A stretch of DNA of 64,000 nucleotides. Source: Montifringilla adamsi. Lineage: Eukaryota; Chordata; Aves; Passeriformes; Passeridae. This document shows positions 27,530-39,986 of the stretch, piece after piece. How positions within the stretch are numbered: the first letter of the stretch is position 1; each line of letters opens with the position of its first letter. A program made the position numbers and the translations under genes. The stretch covers positions 5,717,283 to 5,781,282 of the forward strand of contig JAGGNK010008226.1 in the NCBI GenBank assembly GCA_017590115.1. The letters run 5' to 3'. The notes below the pieces were generated by a model. It worked only from the letters and a program-made list of their open reading frames with translations, did no database searches and was not told where the DNA came from.

Positions 27530-27850
27530 GTGATATATTAAAGGAAAGCAATGAAATATTCTCTAAGGCTAAGGTCTTTAAAAGTATCTAACAGAGCAAG
27601 ATGTCTGAGCACCACTGAGCTTTACATTCAACCCTTGAAATTAATCTTTCTCACTCCTGTGTAATATTAAATCAGATTAATAGCTAATGCATCAGCTCCA
27701 TTTAAGATGCACATCTGTTTGTGTATGCACAAAGAAAATATTTATGTCCAGATTCTTTCTCAGGGGCGTTTAAAATTATTTTCTACTGAATTGAGTAAGG
27801 TCATCTGGCAAAGCCAAGCAGGTCATCAATAATTAATCCAAGCAGGCAGA
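27530..27850. promoter_or_regulatory. Candidate conserved noncoding element
   Basis: Repeat-free AT-rich sequence with AGATTAATAGCTAATGCATC, CAATAATTAATCC and GCACATCTGTTTG. It contrasts with the GC-richer intron on both sides. Function is inferred only from composition and motifs. Confidence 0.25.
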
Positions 27851-28364
27851 GCTGAGTCTCAGGGTGCTTGCAAACACCCTGTTAGACTGGATAGTTTGGC
27901 AGAGCAGGGGCAATTCTCAGATTTTCTCAGAAAACAAGCAAATGTCCATTTCACTTTTGAGGGGGAGAGGGAGGCTTTGCTTTTATTGGAAACAGCTGTG
28001 CTGTGCTTGCACTGCAGCACTTGGTGCATCCACATGTGCAGTCAGAGCTTCTGGTCCCCCAGGGCACCCCAGGCCAGCCAGGGGGTCATTGCACTGACAC
28101 CAACGTGCCTGGCATTCATGGCTCATTTCCACCAAGGGGTTGGATTTATCTCACTAAACTTTATCTATATTTTATGAAAAGTTAGATTCTTTACACCTAA
28201 CCCTAACTCTGGCTGTCCAAGAACTGGCTCTGGGGTATGAGCTTGTCATCTGGTTTAAATAGAGTCAGTAGGGAAAAAAATCATCTCTTCCAGAGGTTAT
28301 TTCCTATCCAGACTTGTTATCTAAGAAACTGGGATGAACATGGGATGAATAAGAAGGGGGAAGA

Positions 28365-28716
28365 AAGCTGGTGAAGGGTCTGGAGCACAAGTCCCATGAG
28401 GAGGGAGCTGGGAAGGGGCTCAGCCTGGAGAAAAGGAGGCTCAGGGGGGCCCTTGTGGCTCTGCACAGCTCCTGCCAGGAGGGGACAGCCAGCGGGGTCG
28501 GGGTCTGCTCCAGGGAACAGGGACAGGAGCAGAGGGAATATCTGCATGAAAAGAGCTGCCCAGGGCAGTGGTGGAGTTCCCATCCCTGGAGGGATTTAAA
28601 GGACCTGTAGATGTGTTACTTGGGGACATGGGTCAGTGCTGGCCTTGGCAGTGCTGGGAACAGTTGGGCTCAGTGATCTCAGAGGCCTTTTCAACCTAAG
28701 GGATTCTGTGGTTTGT
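28365..28716 (+). mobile_element. CR1 fragment, about 350 bp
   Basis: Contains TGGTGAAGGGTCTGGAGCAC, then GGGGCTCAGCCTGGAGAAAA, CCATCCCTGGAGGGATTTAA and the terminal TTTTCAACCTAAGGGATTCTG. It is one of the longer copies here. Confidence 0.9.
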
Positions 28717-30509
28717 GTGTACTTCCCCTTTCCTGTCTGTCCTGGGCAGGAGGCTCCTGAAGAGGTTCAGGTGAGCAGCCTGGGCAGAGCATCTTGTTTT
28801 TGGACAGACAGCTCTGGGTGAAATGGGTCTGGGCCAGCCTGATGGGAAACCTCAGGTGGCTGAGGGTGAGTGTTCTCCTCTGCAGCAGCAGAAGCATTCT
28901 GTGCTCTCACATGTTTGTGTTTCCTCTGGCTGTTCTGGTTGGCCTGACAGAGTACATTGAACAAATATTACCAGTGCACTCATCACTGTGTAAGATGGAT
29001 TGAAGTGGTTTCCGTGGGGCTGAGCATGGCAGTCCCTGATGCAGTAACTCCCTTCCACCTGTGTGACTCAGGGGTCAAACCCAGCATCCATCACCCAGCA
29101 TGGAGCCAGGCATTTGAGCCATGATGGCTTCACCTCTGGATTCAGGCTTGGATGGGACCACAGCAGCTCAGAGCCCACAAGATACCTGGATTATGGGCAG
29201 AGAAGAAGGGAGCAGAGCCCCTTGAGGCAGAAGGGACTGACTGGGTGTCCCCCCATCCTGTGCCCACCAGGTTCCAGCTCTCCCTGCCGCACCAGCTGTT
29301 CCCAGGACACGTGTGCAGCTGTTTTGGGATTAGCAGGCTGGGAACCAGTCCAAAACCAGATCAGGCATGTGTGCTGCTCCCTCTCCTCCACCATAATGCT
29401 GGTATGCACACTTCTAATGCCTGGCCCCTGCTGAACTGCTCTGGCTGTGCAAGATGAGAGAGCTCTGAAGTTTTGACAGGAAAATTGCTGCCCAGCTGCC
29501 GGAACACCAGTGCTGTGCTTGTTTAAATATTTGTTCAAACCAGCTTGACTTTCCATGAGGGATTTTGGAGGTAAGGGAAAGAAGTCAGCACTGATAAAAT
29601 CTCATGCTCTGGTGTAATGACATGAGAGCCTTTAGCCAGGAGTACCCTCTGTCCCAACAGCAGCACTTCACATCACGTCTTCCCATCACCATCCTGCCTT
29701 CCTTCGTGCCTGTTTCTTACTGTATAGATGTGTATATATCCTCTGCACAGACTTTCAGGACTTTTATTCTCCAGAGCTTTTAATCTGGCATGTTCACATG
29801 TGCTGGGTTTCCTGAGAGAGAAAATAAATAGGGATGGGTGGAGGAAAACAGCTGCCATCATCTGCTTCCTCAGCGCTGTGTGCTCAGAGTGCAGGGTGCA
29901 CTGCATCCTGCAGAGATGCCAGGAATTGAGGTCTCTCAAGGGTTAATTTGCAATCACCACGAGTAAATGTCGTGCCTGTGGAGAGGAGTATGGGAAATAC
30001 TTGTGCTCTCTCCCAAGCTTTTTATGTGAAACCCATGGAATTTTGCTCCTGCCAGCCTCCAGCTCCTGATCTGTTCTCTCACCTCTGGTCATTTAACTTC
30101 TTCATTTTGACAAAGTCCCCCTTGCTCTCCCTGAACCTCTTCAAACCTGTGGTTACAATCCACATTTCCAACCTGTTCCTTGCTTCCCAAAGTCATGTCC
30201 TGCACCAGATCTTGGCAGTTTAAGAAGACCTGGTGGAAAACCTGGTAGAGCAGTGTGCAGCAGGGACACCAGGCACTCCTCACACACCTCTTTTAGCCCT
30301 ACCAGTGCTCTCAGCACCCTCTTCTAAGCAGTTATCTCTGGAATTGTGCATCTGAGATCTTTGGTTAGAGCATCTCCATGCAGCCAACTGATTAGAAACT
30401 AACTAATTCCAATTAAACACTTCCAATTAAATTTTCAGCACATGTATGTTTGAAAAGTACAAGTGCTCACCCCAAGAAGCGTATTGAAATTCAGAAAAAC
30501 AAAAATCTG

Positions 30510-30765
30510 GGGAATGGCAACTTTCCAGTGCTTGGAGGGGCTGCAGGAAACCTGGAGAGGGAATTTGGATGTGGCATGGAGTGACAGAATGAGAGGGAAC
30601 AACTTCCCAGTGCCAGGGGGCAGGGTTAGATGGGATATTGGGCAGGAATTGTTCCCTGGCAGGGTGGGCAGGCCCTGGCACAGGGTGCCCAGAGCAGCTG
30701 TGGCTGCCCCTGGATCCCTGGCAGTGCCCAAGGCCAGGCTGGACAAAACAGAGGGTGACTTTTGG
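30510..30765 (+). mobile_element. CR1 fragment
   Basis: AGAGGGAACAACTTCCCAG and GGTGCCCAGAGCAGCTGTGG are CR1 3' region signatures. The terminal repeat is missing or decayed. Confidence 0.85.
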
Positions 30766-32939
30766 GATGGGGTTTGCTGTGTGACAGAAGTGGTGCAGAG
30801 CTGGGATCAGGTTTGCCAATGGCTGCTGGTCAGTGGCACTGCAATGTGAGATCATTTGTCTCTTTCAATTTCACTTTGGTGCCTTGCTTTGGCCCTGCTT
30901 GGTGTTTTTCCTCCCTGCCCCAATTTCTGGAGGGCTGTGTAAGAGCTAATTTTAACCTGTGATACCAACCAGGTGTTGATCAATGCCTGTCTGCTCTCAC
31001 TCTCAAGGCAGGTTTCAGCAGGTCTCAGGTTGAGCTGGATCCAGTGCTGTTTCCACCCCTGTGACCATGACTGTCCAATGTCAGCTATCTCCACCTGGCT
31101 TTCTTATTTGTTAAATATTTTGCCCATGCAGTAACCCAGCTGTTTCCTTTTTGTTCCCCATGGTTTTTCTGGAGAAGAGCACAAGTGGGGTGCTGAGAAG
31201 ACCATTCCAGGCTGTGTGTGAGGTCCCTAGGACAGCATGAGGGGAGAGCCTGGAGCTCAGACATCCCCTCTTAGCTCCTGGTGGGATGGTTTGCTCCCAG
31301 CTCATAGAGAATCAGTCACATCCCATGTTCTGCAGGTCCAGTTCCAGTTCCCTTTCCAGCAGTGATTCCCTGTGACAGTGCCATTGGAACTGGCTGACAG
31401 CACCATCCAATCCTCTCTCCAACCCTCAGACCACACCTGGAATCGCAAATGCTGTGGGAAACAAAAGAATTAACTCAAAGTCTGGGGTTTGGGTCATCTT
31501 TCTGTGTGTCATCTTTCCTCTGCATTTGCTTCAAAGACTCCTCATCGTTCCTGAAAGGACCAGGCAAGCCAGCATAGATCCCTTCATCCCTCAGAGATGC
31601 TCAGCTGCATCTGGGTGAACCCTCCCAGAAAACTGCACAGAAGTTGGGACAACTCAAGAGCATTCCTGGTAGCTGAGTCTAGGCAGGGAATCCACCCTGT
31701 CAGAACAGACTTATCTGAGTGGAAATGTGGCCCACACAGTACGTGAACCTTCTTACCCTTGCAGAAGCTGTTTTTTTAAAATCAGCCCTGTACAATTTGG
31801 TTTCATGCTTCAGCAGGAGGAAGCCATCACTTTCTGACAGGCAGCAGTTCTGATTCTGGAGTTTCCCTGATAACTGGAGCTTCTCTTCCCAAGTGAAGAA
31901 TTAAAATTGCAGAGCCAGTTTCCTGCAGCACCCTGCTGCTTCCTGATGTCTCCAAGTGCAGCACTGATCTGAACTAACCAGTTTAGTATGGGCTGAGGGT
32001 CTGGCTCAGGGTACAAGAGGCCACAGAGGTGGAGCCCTGACAGTGATCAATGGCCCCTGGGAGAGGAGGATGTTCAGGCATCTCCTGAGGAGCATTTGAT
32101 GAGTAACTGGAGCCTCAGGACCACTGTCTGAGCTGCATCATGTTCAAAATAGTTCCTGTTGTTCATGTGCTCTATGCACTGGTCCTTTTGGGTGGCTCTT
32201 CTTCTGAAGAACATTTTCTCCTAACATCACCCTGTGTCCCCATAAGGAAGGACCTTATATATGTATATATAGGAGTTCATACACCTTGGTATTTGATCTG
32301 TTCTGAAGGTCAAATTTAGACTTGTCAGTCACTGCAAGTCAGTAGAAACCTCCAGTCTTTCAGGCTGAAAAGTTTGACAGTTTCAGAATTTTGTCTTTTT
32401 AATTATGTCAGACTCCTAAAGTAATCCAATGCCTATCCCCAGCAGTTTAACTTGACAGTAACGATGAACAACCAAGCTAAACAGCCTCTGCAAATTCTTG
32501 TAGACCAGGAAGGACCACCCTGGCTTTCAGAGGGATCCTGTGCTAAGCCACTCCTTTCCCTGACCCCTTTGTATGCCAGCAAGGTGGCCACCAAAGGCAA
32601 TGCAGAAGTGTCACATTTCACAGTGCCATCCATGGCCAGTTTGGGCTGGGAAATGGTGTGCACTTCCAGGCTGTGGTGCTCAGCCACTCCAAGGAGTCCT
32701 GCTTTATGGAAGAGAGTGTTTCCCAAGGCTGTAGTTGATTTTTCACAAGCAAGTTTGTGCAGTGGCCAGGAGTGCTGACAGCTCAATGTTCAGCTGCAGT
32801 ATATAATTTTCTGTCATTTTGATTTATGCTCTTCTCTGCAACCAGAGTCCCATATGAGAAAAAAAAAATCAGAAGGGGTCTGTCCTAAAGTTAGCTCAAT
32901 GCTAACTTCTTCAACTGACCTAGCTAACTAAAGATATTT

Positions 32940-32972
32940 TTAGATTTTTTATTATTATTATTATTTATTTCT
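32940..32972. repeat. (TTA)n microsatellite
   Basis: ATTATTATTATTATT flanked by T runs. Confidence 0.8.
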
Positions 32973-33803
32973 GGAATATGAAGGAAGAAGGTATCAAAAG
33001 GTAACCTTTACTGCCAGTTGTGTGACCTGCAGTTGCTGTGGGGTTGTTGTCACTGAGAGAAGCTGAGCTGGACCCGTGAGACCGAGATCTGCTCTGGCTC
33101 AAGCTTCCACCTGCACCCAGAGACCTTGTCCAGGGCGGCTCTGACCCATCAAAGCAGTGGCCAGGACATCAGGGCAGAGCTCCAGAGCACTGCTTCACCT
33201 CAGAGCCTCTTAAAACTCCCAGTGGCTGGTGTTTCTCTTAGGGAAAAGCCCAAATTCCCCAGAGAAGAGGCTGGTGTAGAGCCATGGTCTCTGCTCCCTC
33301 TGGACAACAGAATAAAGGCTCGTCCTCTAGCATTTGGGTTTGCCCAGAGGTTTTATGGCACAGGTCTCTCTTTTGCCTCACTTCTGGCACCCAGACTTGG
33401 GCTCCTGAGTTGTTTTGCTGCATTTGGAGCTTTGTTTCTTGGCATTAGAGTTTGGGGGTTATTGCTTGCAGTTCCCTTTCCTTGGATGCTTCAAGAGCAG
33501 CCCCGAGCCAGAGGGGGGAGCAAACCCATCCCTTGGCTGTTTTTGTGAGCCACAAAATGCCTGTGAGACAAAGGAAGGGGCCACATGAAACAGGAATTGT
33601 GGTGGCACTGGCAGGGACAAAAGCCCCACGCACAGCCCTAGGAAAAGGCAAGAGAGCAGGGAAGTGTGTTTATTCCAGCTCTCTGCTTTCCTGCAGAGTT
33701 CAGACAACTTTATTTATTGTGTTTTAATATTAACTTCAGTGGAGCCAGGAGTGTGATGTGATCCCATGGTATTTGGGCAAAGGGGTAAAAATACCTTATT
33801 TCT

Positions 33804-33804
33804 C

Positions 33805-33840
<36 letters not shown>

Positions 33841-33866
33841 ATATTTTTATATACATACACACACCC
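33804..33866. repeat. (AT)n/(GTAT)n microsatellite
   Basis: A run of about ten AT units is followed by GTAT units, TTTATATA and a short ACAC tail. Confidence 0.9.
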
Positions 33867-35635
33867 TCTTTTCACAGGACACATGAAGTGTGTACAGGAC
33901 TTTTCCTTGATGACTGGCATTTAGCAGCTGAGTTACAGATGGATTTCTGTGTAGTCAGCACAGATATTAATCACAAAATCCTTTTAATAGATCAAAGAGT
34001 GTTGTGTAATTGAAAATTTCTTGTAGAAGCATTCGTTTCAAGCTTCTCCTTGAAAATTTTCTCCTCCTAATGTGTAATCTAGGAAAGGAACACTTTTCAG
34101 GGTGTAAAATGCAAAGAGAAGTTTTATTCATTGCTTTATTTAGTTCTCCACTGAAATTAAGGATTAGTGACAAGAAATTCATATTTTACTATATGCCCAA
34201 AGTTATTTTTGTGTTCATCAAAGCCACTTGGTTAAATCAGGAGTGATCAATAATTACCACTGAAGGGATAGATACACACTGGGTTTTTACTTGCTTTATG
34301 TGTGAAGGTTTTTCTCCATCATCAAACTCCTTTTCAGTTGAGAAAAACCTTAAAAAAATCATTAATGATTATTCTCATTGCTCCCTAGCCCTGTAACCAG
34401 ATGGAATTGGGATATTTAAAGAAAGACCCATCCACCCTTTAAATAAGATGCAGAGTCTGTTTCCTGGAGCCTGGTGCTGGGCATGGCTTTGCAGGTGACA
34501 GAAGGAAAGGTGAATATCAGCTGAAAATACAAAAAATATTTTATTTTTCCTAGTTCATAGCCCAACTTTGCAGCAAGCAGAGCCTCAAGCACACAGTGTA
34601 GGCTTCCAAAGGAGGCCATGCCTTTGTGAGGAGCTCGTGGGCTGAGAAAGGAGCAGGAAGGAAACAGCCCTGGGGAGCTTCAGAGCTGGGACAGAAGAAA
34701 TGATTTGGTGCTTGTACAGACAAGTGCTCACCAAATCCTGCACATCATTAATAATAGTAATAATAATCGTCTCTCTGCCTCCCCTGCATCCGGTGGGAAA
34801 TGCATCTTCTCTGCAGAGAGGCTGTGCTAAATAAAGGTTTGCCCTTCCCAGGGAGCAGGAGAGGTGGGAGGTGGACATTTGGGCTCCCATCTCTCTCCCA
34901 AAGGAAGATCATTAAGCGTATAAAATACATATGTTTTCCCTTCAGCAGCTGTTGGGTTTCTCAGCCCAAGAGCCATAACAGGACCATGAGGTTTGGAGAA
35001 TTTCTGCCTCCCACATCTGCCCCCCTCCCCACCAGCAGTGCTGCTAAATCAGCAGAATGGGATTGTGCAGCTGTGCCTCGTTAGGCCAGTGCTGCTAATT
35101 AAGTATTGGCAAAAAATGGCTTCAAGTCACTCTGCTTTGGGGTGGTGGCTTGGTGGAAGGTGAGACTGAACCTTCTTCTGGTGGTGTTTCAAACCACCAC
35201 TGGTGGGTTTGCAAGAGGTGGTGGTCCTGCAAAATTAACCTTGGCAGAACCTTCCTTTTCACTGAAGAGGTGTGACGACTTTCTGTGTCTCTAGGTTGAA
35301 AGGGAATAGTTTTTTTCTCTACCCATTTCTAGATAAAAACTGTGGCAGAATAATTATTTGTAATTTTGTAGGCTCCAAGGCTTGCAGTGAGGTGTCCTTA
35401 CAGTGATCCCTGCCTGGTGCTGCTATTGCCTGGATGAGGAAGTGCCATGTAAAATGTTGACTTGGATTAGTTAATTAACTAATTGGAAATTCTCTTCCAA
35501 TTGAGGTTTTGCAAAGTTTTGCTGAGCTCATTTGCACAAAGGGCACAGGATCCACCTGGGCATGTGGGAAAAATCTGGGTGTGGGAGAGGGAAAAGGGAA
35601 AAACAAACAGAAGAGGGAGGAATGTGAGTCAGGAA

Positions 35636-35760
35636 TGGTGTGGCCAGCAGGAGCAGGGAGGTCACTCTGCCCCTGTCCCTGCACTGCTGGGGTCACACCT
35701 GGAGTGCTGTGCCCAGCTCTGGCCCCTCAGCTTGGGAAGGACCTTGGGACACTGAGACTG
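35636..35760 (+). mobile_element. CR1 internal fragment next to the LHPP acceptor
   Basis: GTGGCCAGCAGGAGCAGGG and CACACCTGGAGTGCTGTGC mark the CR1 ORF2 C-terminal region. It ends about 100 bases before the LHPP splice acceptor. Confidence 0.8.
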
Positions 35761-35857
35761 GTGCTGCCAGGGCTCTGTGGGCAGCAGGATGACCAGGGAC
35801 ATGGGGGCTGTTTGGGATCCTGCCCTTGCTCAGCTGTGCCCCTCTGTCTCCTTCCAG

Positions 35858-35948
35858 GCCATCCGATGAAAACCACCCCGAGGTGAAGCCTGATGCCTAC
35901 GTGAACAATCTGGCTGAGGCTGTGGACATCATCCTCCAGGAGATGTAA
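35858..35948 (+). CDS. LHPP: LHPP terminal coding exon (phospholysine phosphohistidine inorganic pyrophosphate phosphatase), partial
   Basis: LHPP is a cytosolic HAD-superfamily phosphatase that hydrolyses inorganic pyrophosphate and phosphohistidine/phospholysine bonds. A pyrimidine-rich tract ending in CAG at 35855-35857 precedes the exon. The first base completes a split arginine codon, and 29 residues follow before a TAA at 35946-35948. The peptide begins PSDENHPEVKPDAYVNNL and then AEAVDIILQEM. As I recall the human protein, its end reads PSDEHHPEVKADGYVDNL followed by AEAVDLLLQ, a near-identical match that also fits the split codon after a lysine-phenylalanine-arginine. This exon codes the C-terminal strand and helix of the HAD core and no catalytic residues. 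The last four residues (LQEM) are shorter than the human tail. The rest of the gene lies upstream, outside the window. Confidence 0.95.
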
Positions 35949-36590
35949 ATCCCAGCAGGAGCTGTAAATCCAGCAGGAGCAGGGATGAGCCCTCACGTGC
36001 AGCCCCTCCACGGAACCACTTCATCCTCTCCCATCTCCATCTCACCTGAATGAACCCAGCCCAGCCTTGTGGTGCAGGGTGGTGGGCACTTGCCTTCCGA
36101 AATATTTCACATAATGGTACTAAAATGATCTACTGACCTCCCATGCAAGGGAGCACCAAACCTGCTGTCCTCTGGCAAGTCCTGAATGCCCTGCCCTTGG
36201 TGCCTGTGAGGGGCCTCAGCCTCCTCTGGGTGATGCTGGGGGGCTGTTCCCCCTTTTCATCTTTGCTCACACTGGGAAGATGGAAAACAGGGAACCCAGG
36301 CACCTCCTCATGAATGGATTTACCTGTTTAACCCCCATGTCCTGTGCCTTTTGGGATGGGAATGTCCTTTGGGGGCTGATGGAGGCCACCAAGCTCCTGT
36401 GTGTGCCTCGGGTGGCTCAGAAGCCCTGGGGAGGGGACAGCCCCACGTGCCTTGGCATGGCAGGAGCCGTGGTTCTGCCAGGGCCAGCCCGTCTGGAGCA
36501 GCCCCAGGAGGGGGCACAGGAATCAGTAACACATTAGGGAATAACTGCACCATCCTGTCAGGAATAAACCCTGTCCTTTGGATCTGGCCT
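35949..36590 (+). other. LHPP: LHPP 3' untranslated region
   Basis: Sequence from the LHPP stop codon to just beyond the first canonical AATAAA. It has no recognisable repeat and no reading frame resembling a known protein. The end is estimated about 20 bases after the poly(A) signal, where a TG-rich stretch (TGTTTGTCGTTGTG) gives a plausible downstream element. A second AATAAA-like cluster near 37955 could be an alternative site, but it lies past a CR1 insertion. Confidence 0.7.
36563..36568 (+). promoter_or_regulatory. LHPP: LHPP poly(A) signal AATAAA
   Basis: A canonical AATAAA about 615 bases after the LHPP stop, followed within 30-40 bases by a TGTTTGTCGTTGTG GU-rich element. The spacing suits cleavage near 36585-36595. 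Confidence 0.7.
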
Positions 36591-38884
36591 GTTTGTCGTT
36601 GTGTTCAGTTGGATCAGCACTGGCAGGGATATTTACAGGACTTGAAATGTCCATAAATACAGGACTGGAAAAGGCCATGGGACTGATGGTCTTTGCCTTC
36701 CCTCTGTCGGGGGGGTCTTGTAGGCAGCCTGTGTGGGAGGGGCTGTGGGATTCCTGCCCCTCCCCATTAAAATCCTGGATGTGCAGTCCCTGAGCTGCCA
36801 GCACTGAGTCAGACACAGCTCCAGCTGAAAATGGACTTTGCACAAGGGCATGTAATGGTAGAACAAGGGGGAATAGCTTCAAAAGGGTGGGTTTAGATTG
36901 GATTTCAGGAAGAAATTCCTCCCTGTGAGGGTGGGGAGACCCTGGTACAGGGTGCCCAGAGAAGCTGTGGCTGCTTCATTCCTGGAAGTGTCCAAGGCCA
37001 GGTTGGATGGGGCTGGGAGCAACCTGGGATAGTGGAAAGTGTCTCTGCCCATGGCAGGGGTGGAGTAGGATGAGCTTTAAGGTACCTTCCAGCCCAAACC
37101 ATTGTGGGATTCTAGAATTCTGTACTCACTGAACATCCCCTGGGTCTGATCCTGCCCCACATGCCTGCTGAGAATCTGCTGCACCAGCTCAGCTCCAGCT
37201 CAGCCCCCTCCTGCTGCCAAGAGTGCTCAGCACATCCAGGGCAAGGACAGGCATGAGATTTGCCTTTTTTTGCTAATCAGAATAAGGATTTCTAAGAGGA
37301 GCTGCTCCCTGCCTCCAGGCACAGCAGCCCTTCCCTGGGGATTTTGGTTTCTCCCCCTGTCAGTTTTGCAGTGCAGCTGTTGCAGCGTGTGTGGTAACAC
37401 CTGGCCATGCTGCACCTGGCAAGAGCATGGAAGGGGCTCAAAATGGGTCAAAAAATTACAAGATTAGGGGTTGTTCCATCAAGTCCTCTGCCCACCCTCG
37501 CTGACACATGGTAGTGTTTGCAAGGGTCACCTTTTAGAGGCAAAAGTCACCTTTTAATCAATATATCAGCAGCTCTGTACCTACTTGGGCTTTGAGCAAG
37601 ACTATTTGGGCTTTAACCTACTTCAGATCTCCAGGGAACCATGGAAATAATGTAATTATGTTTGTGTTACATATTTTTAATACATATCCATACTCTCAGG
37701 CAGCATGTGCTGGCCACTGTCTACATTCAGCCGCTGCTCTCTGCTTCTGCAAGCAGGAGGTAAAGGATAATTCCAGCTCTGTTTCCAGCAGTCCCAACAG
37801 CTGAAGATGACCCCACTCACTGAAGGACACCAAAATGATGCTCACTGTTTCTGGAGTGTTGGAACACTTGTTTTTCAGAGCTACCAGCTGGCCCTGGAGT
37901 TGCATAGCCCCCCTTGGGGACAGCAGGGGAAAGGGGGCTGGGAATTAAGTTCTAATAAAATAAACTACATCTGGGAAAATGACCTTAGTGCAATTTTTTT
38001 TGGTCTGTTTTTGCATCTTCTATCCTCTGGGTAGTGGTTCAGCCAAAGTGTATGGTACTGTCAGCATCCACACACATGGAAGGATGCTGTAAAACCCTGG
38101 TCAAACGTTCAGGCTGTGATGGATCACTGAGTATTTCTTTTTTAACCCCTAATTCTTCCTTTTTTTTTCTATTATACTAAGCCTATCACTTCAATCTGAT
38201 TAAGTTTAGGCAGATAAACATCCTGCCATCTGTCATGAAACTTTTTACACTGCCTGCTGGAGGAAGTGCAGCCGTTTTCCTTTTTGGGTTGCAAAGGCTG
38301 CAGGGAGATACTGCCCTGTTTCCCCAAGAACTTATTTAACACCCCCACGTGCCCTTGGCCTGCTGTGGGCTCTGAGTTTAGGTTTGAGTCTGGATTTTAA
38401 GAGGCAGGATATTTATGTTTGTCCTTAAACACAAAGAAGGAGGTGCTACTTGGCACTTCAATTTGCATTTTGTTGTTTACATCTTAGGCTGTGTTACAGC
38501 TAAACGACAGGCTGGGGGGCAGGCATGGGAGATGTCCCCCTGCCATGGGGAGGGTGCAGCATGTCTGCCTGCATGTGAATATCATAAAATGTCCATTTTC
38601 TTGTGCAACCCATGGCTGGGACACCCGTCCTCCACAGACACCCCAAGGGAGGGTCCTGATTGAAGACCTCCCTGACCCCCACCCATTTTTTGGGACATCC
38701 CTTCCCAGCACCTATAGAGATGTCAAGGAGCTGCAGCCAGGAGAGGAGAGGAGGGGTCTCCATCAAACTCCAGCCCCATCAAACTCCAACCAGTGCCACA
38801 ACCCCAAGGGTCAGCAATGTCCCCAACCCCCCCAGACTCCACAGCCGCGCCCGGCCGCGGGGACGGCACAGAGAGGCGAGACAC
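36591..38884. other. Intergenic spacer between convergent LHPP and FAM53B
   Basis: About 2.3 kb between the inferred 3' ends of the two genes. It contains one CR1 (36838-37120) and otherwise unique sequence. A short CpG-rich patch near 38840-38880 sits just beyond the inferred FAM53B cleavage site. I see no coding exon here. Confidence 0.65.
36838..37120 (+). mobile_element. CR1 3' fragment in the intergenic spacer
   Basis: Runs from GAACAAGGGGGAATAGCTTC through GGTGCCCAGAGAAGCTGTGG to CAAACCATTGTGGGATTCTA and GAATTCTG, so the 3' terminus is intact. It lies just after the LHPP poly(A) site. Confidence 0.92.
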
Positions 38885-38904
38885 GGGTTATTGAACCAGG
38901 AAGC

Positions 38905-38910
38905 TTTATT
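38905..38910 (-). promoter_or_regulatory. FAM53B: FAM53B distal poly(A) signal AATAAA
   Basis: TTTATT on the + strand reads AATAAA on the - strand. It is followed within 30 bases by a GTGTCTCGCCTCTCTGTG element suited to CstF binding. It is partly overlapped by TGTAAATA (38907-38914), which matches the Pumilio consensus TGTANATA. Confidence 0.6.
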
Positions 38911-39869
38911 TACACAGTAAAAGTAACAAGCAATTTCCTGAGATTGAGCTGCTCTAGTGCAATCAAGTCATGGAGGGGGCAGGAGCAGCCTCCTGGCCCG
39001 CCCGAGGAGGGGACACCTGGGGCAGCCCCTCCTGGGACACGCACGACCCGCGGCGCTTGTGCAATTGCCAGCGAGACTTGGCTACTACAGGTCATAGCTT
39101 CAGAAGGCTTTGTTTTTATTCTTCTTCCCATCTTTCTGTTTTTTGATTTGTTTTGTTTTTTATTTGGCCATCCTCTTCTTTTTCTTTCTTGAACACCGAA
39201 CCCACACACGCCGCAAAGCACTGCTACAATCCTAAAACATCCTACGTCAGTCTGTTTGCCTGGGCAGCCAGGAGCTTTAAACAATGCACTTGAAACACAA
39301 TTTTATTGGCCAAACAGGCTATGCTAGCACGTGGAAAAATTACAATCTATTTTACAAACGCTTCTTTTCGTTGGTTTCTCTTTTTTTAATGTATTTTTTC
39401 ATAGGACAGGCTCAAAGAGCTACATCTGCAAAACACACAGCAAACTCCCGTGTGCCTGCTAAGACTTTCTGTGTTAAAATCCTATTTTTTTCAGGATGAA
39501 GAACCTTTATTGCTGCTGCCACAGCTTTGGTGTCATCCCAAAACAGCTGCTGCCCAGACTGGGTCACACCTTGGACAAGCCACTGAGTCCCTTCACAATA
39601 ATGAACTTCTTTTAGCTACCTAGCAAGGAATAACATCCCTTGTCTGCATATTACTTTAGTATCACATTCTGGCAGCCGGCAGGGGTTTGCCAGGGGATTT
39701 GGGGGGTTCCCAAAACATCTGTGTAATAGGTGAAGTCCTTTACAAACCAAGAGCAAGACCCCCAGGGGATGCCCTGCTCTCCCACTGCGTAGGGGACAGA
39801 TCTCCTGACACCAGGGGAGCAACGCCACTTCTGACTTTACAATCAACAGGATGTCCCCTGGATCTGAGG

Positions 39870-39986
39870 CACATACTATATTATATTTAATATTTTTAAT
39901 TACTTTATTTATATATATATTTATATATATATAAATCCACAAATGTTTTACCTCTACAGAGAGAGAGAAAGAGAGAGAGAAAAAAA
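39870..39986. repeat. AT-rich and GA-rich microsatellites in the FAM53B 3' UTR
   Basis: An interrupted TA/TTTA tract runs to about 39936. A purine tract of GA repeats follows at 39959-39986. On the transcribed strand these become A/T runs and a CT tract. Confidence 0.8.

Larger units (their letters stand above)
1..35857 (+). other. LHPP: LHPP terminal intron (partial), noncoding
   Basis: This stretch precedes the splice acceptor of the last LHPP exon, and I saw no other LHPP exon in it. I looked for residues of the HAD phosphatase core, such as the GDD-containing loop, and found none by eye. Its open reading frames are short, overlap on both strands and often run through CR1 repeats. Repeats and candidate regulatory stretches inside it are listed separately. 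Outside those entries (for example 1-1750, 2300-7300, 13700-19200 and 31000-35600) I see only unique-looking intronic sequence. That all of it is one intron is inferred; a small exon could have been missed. Confidence 0.7.

Noticed and set aside
28196..28210. Interstitial telomeric repeat
   Set aside because: Only about two CCCTAA units are present, which is within chance.
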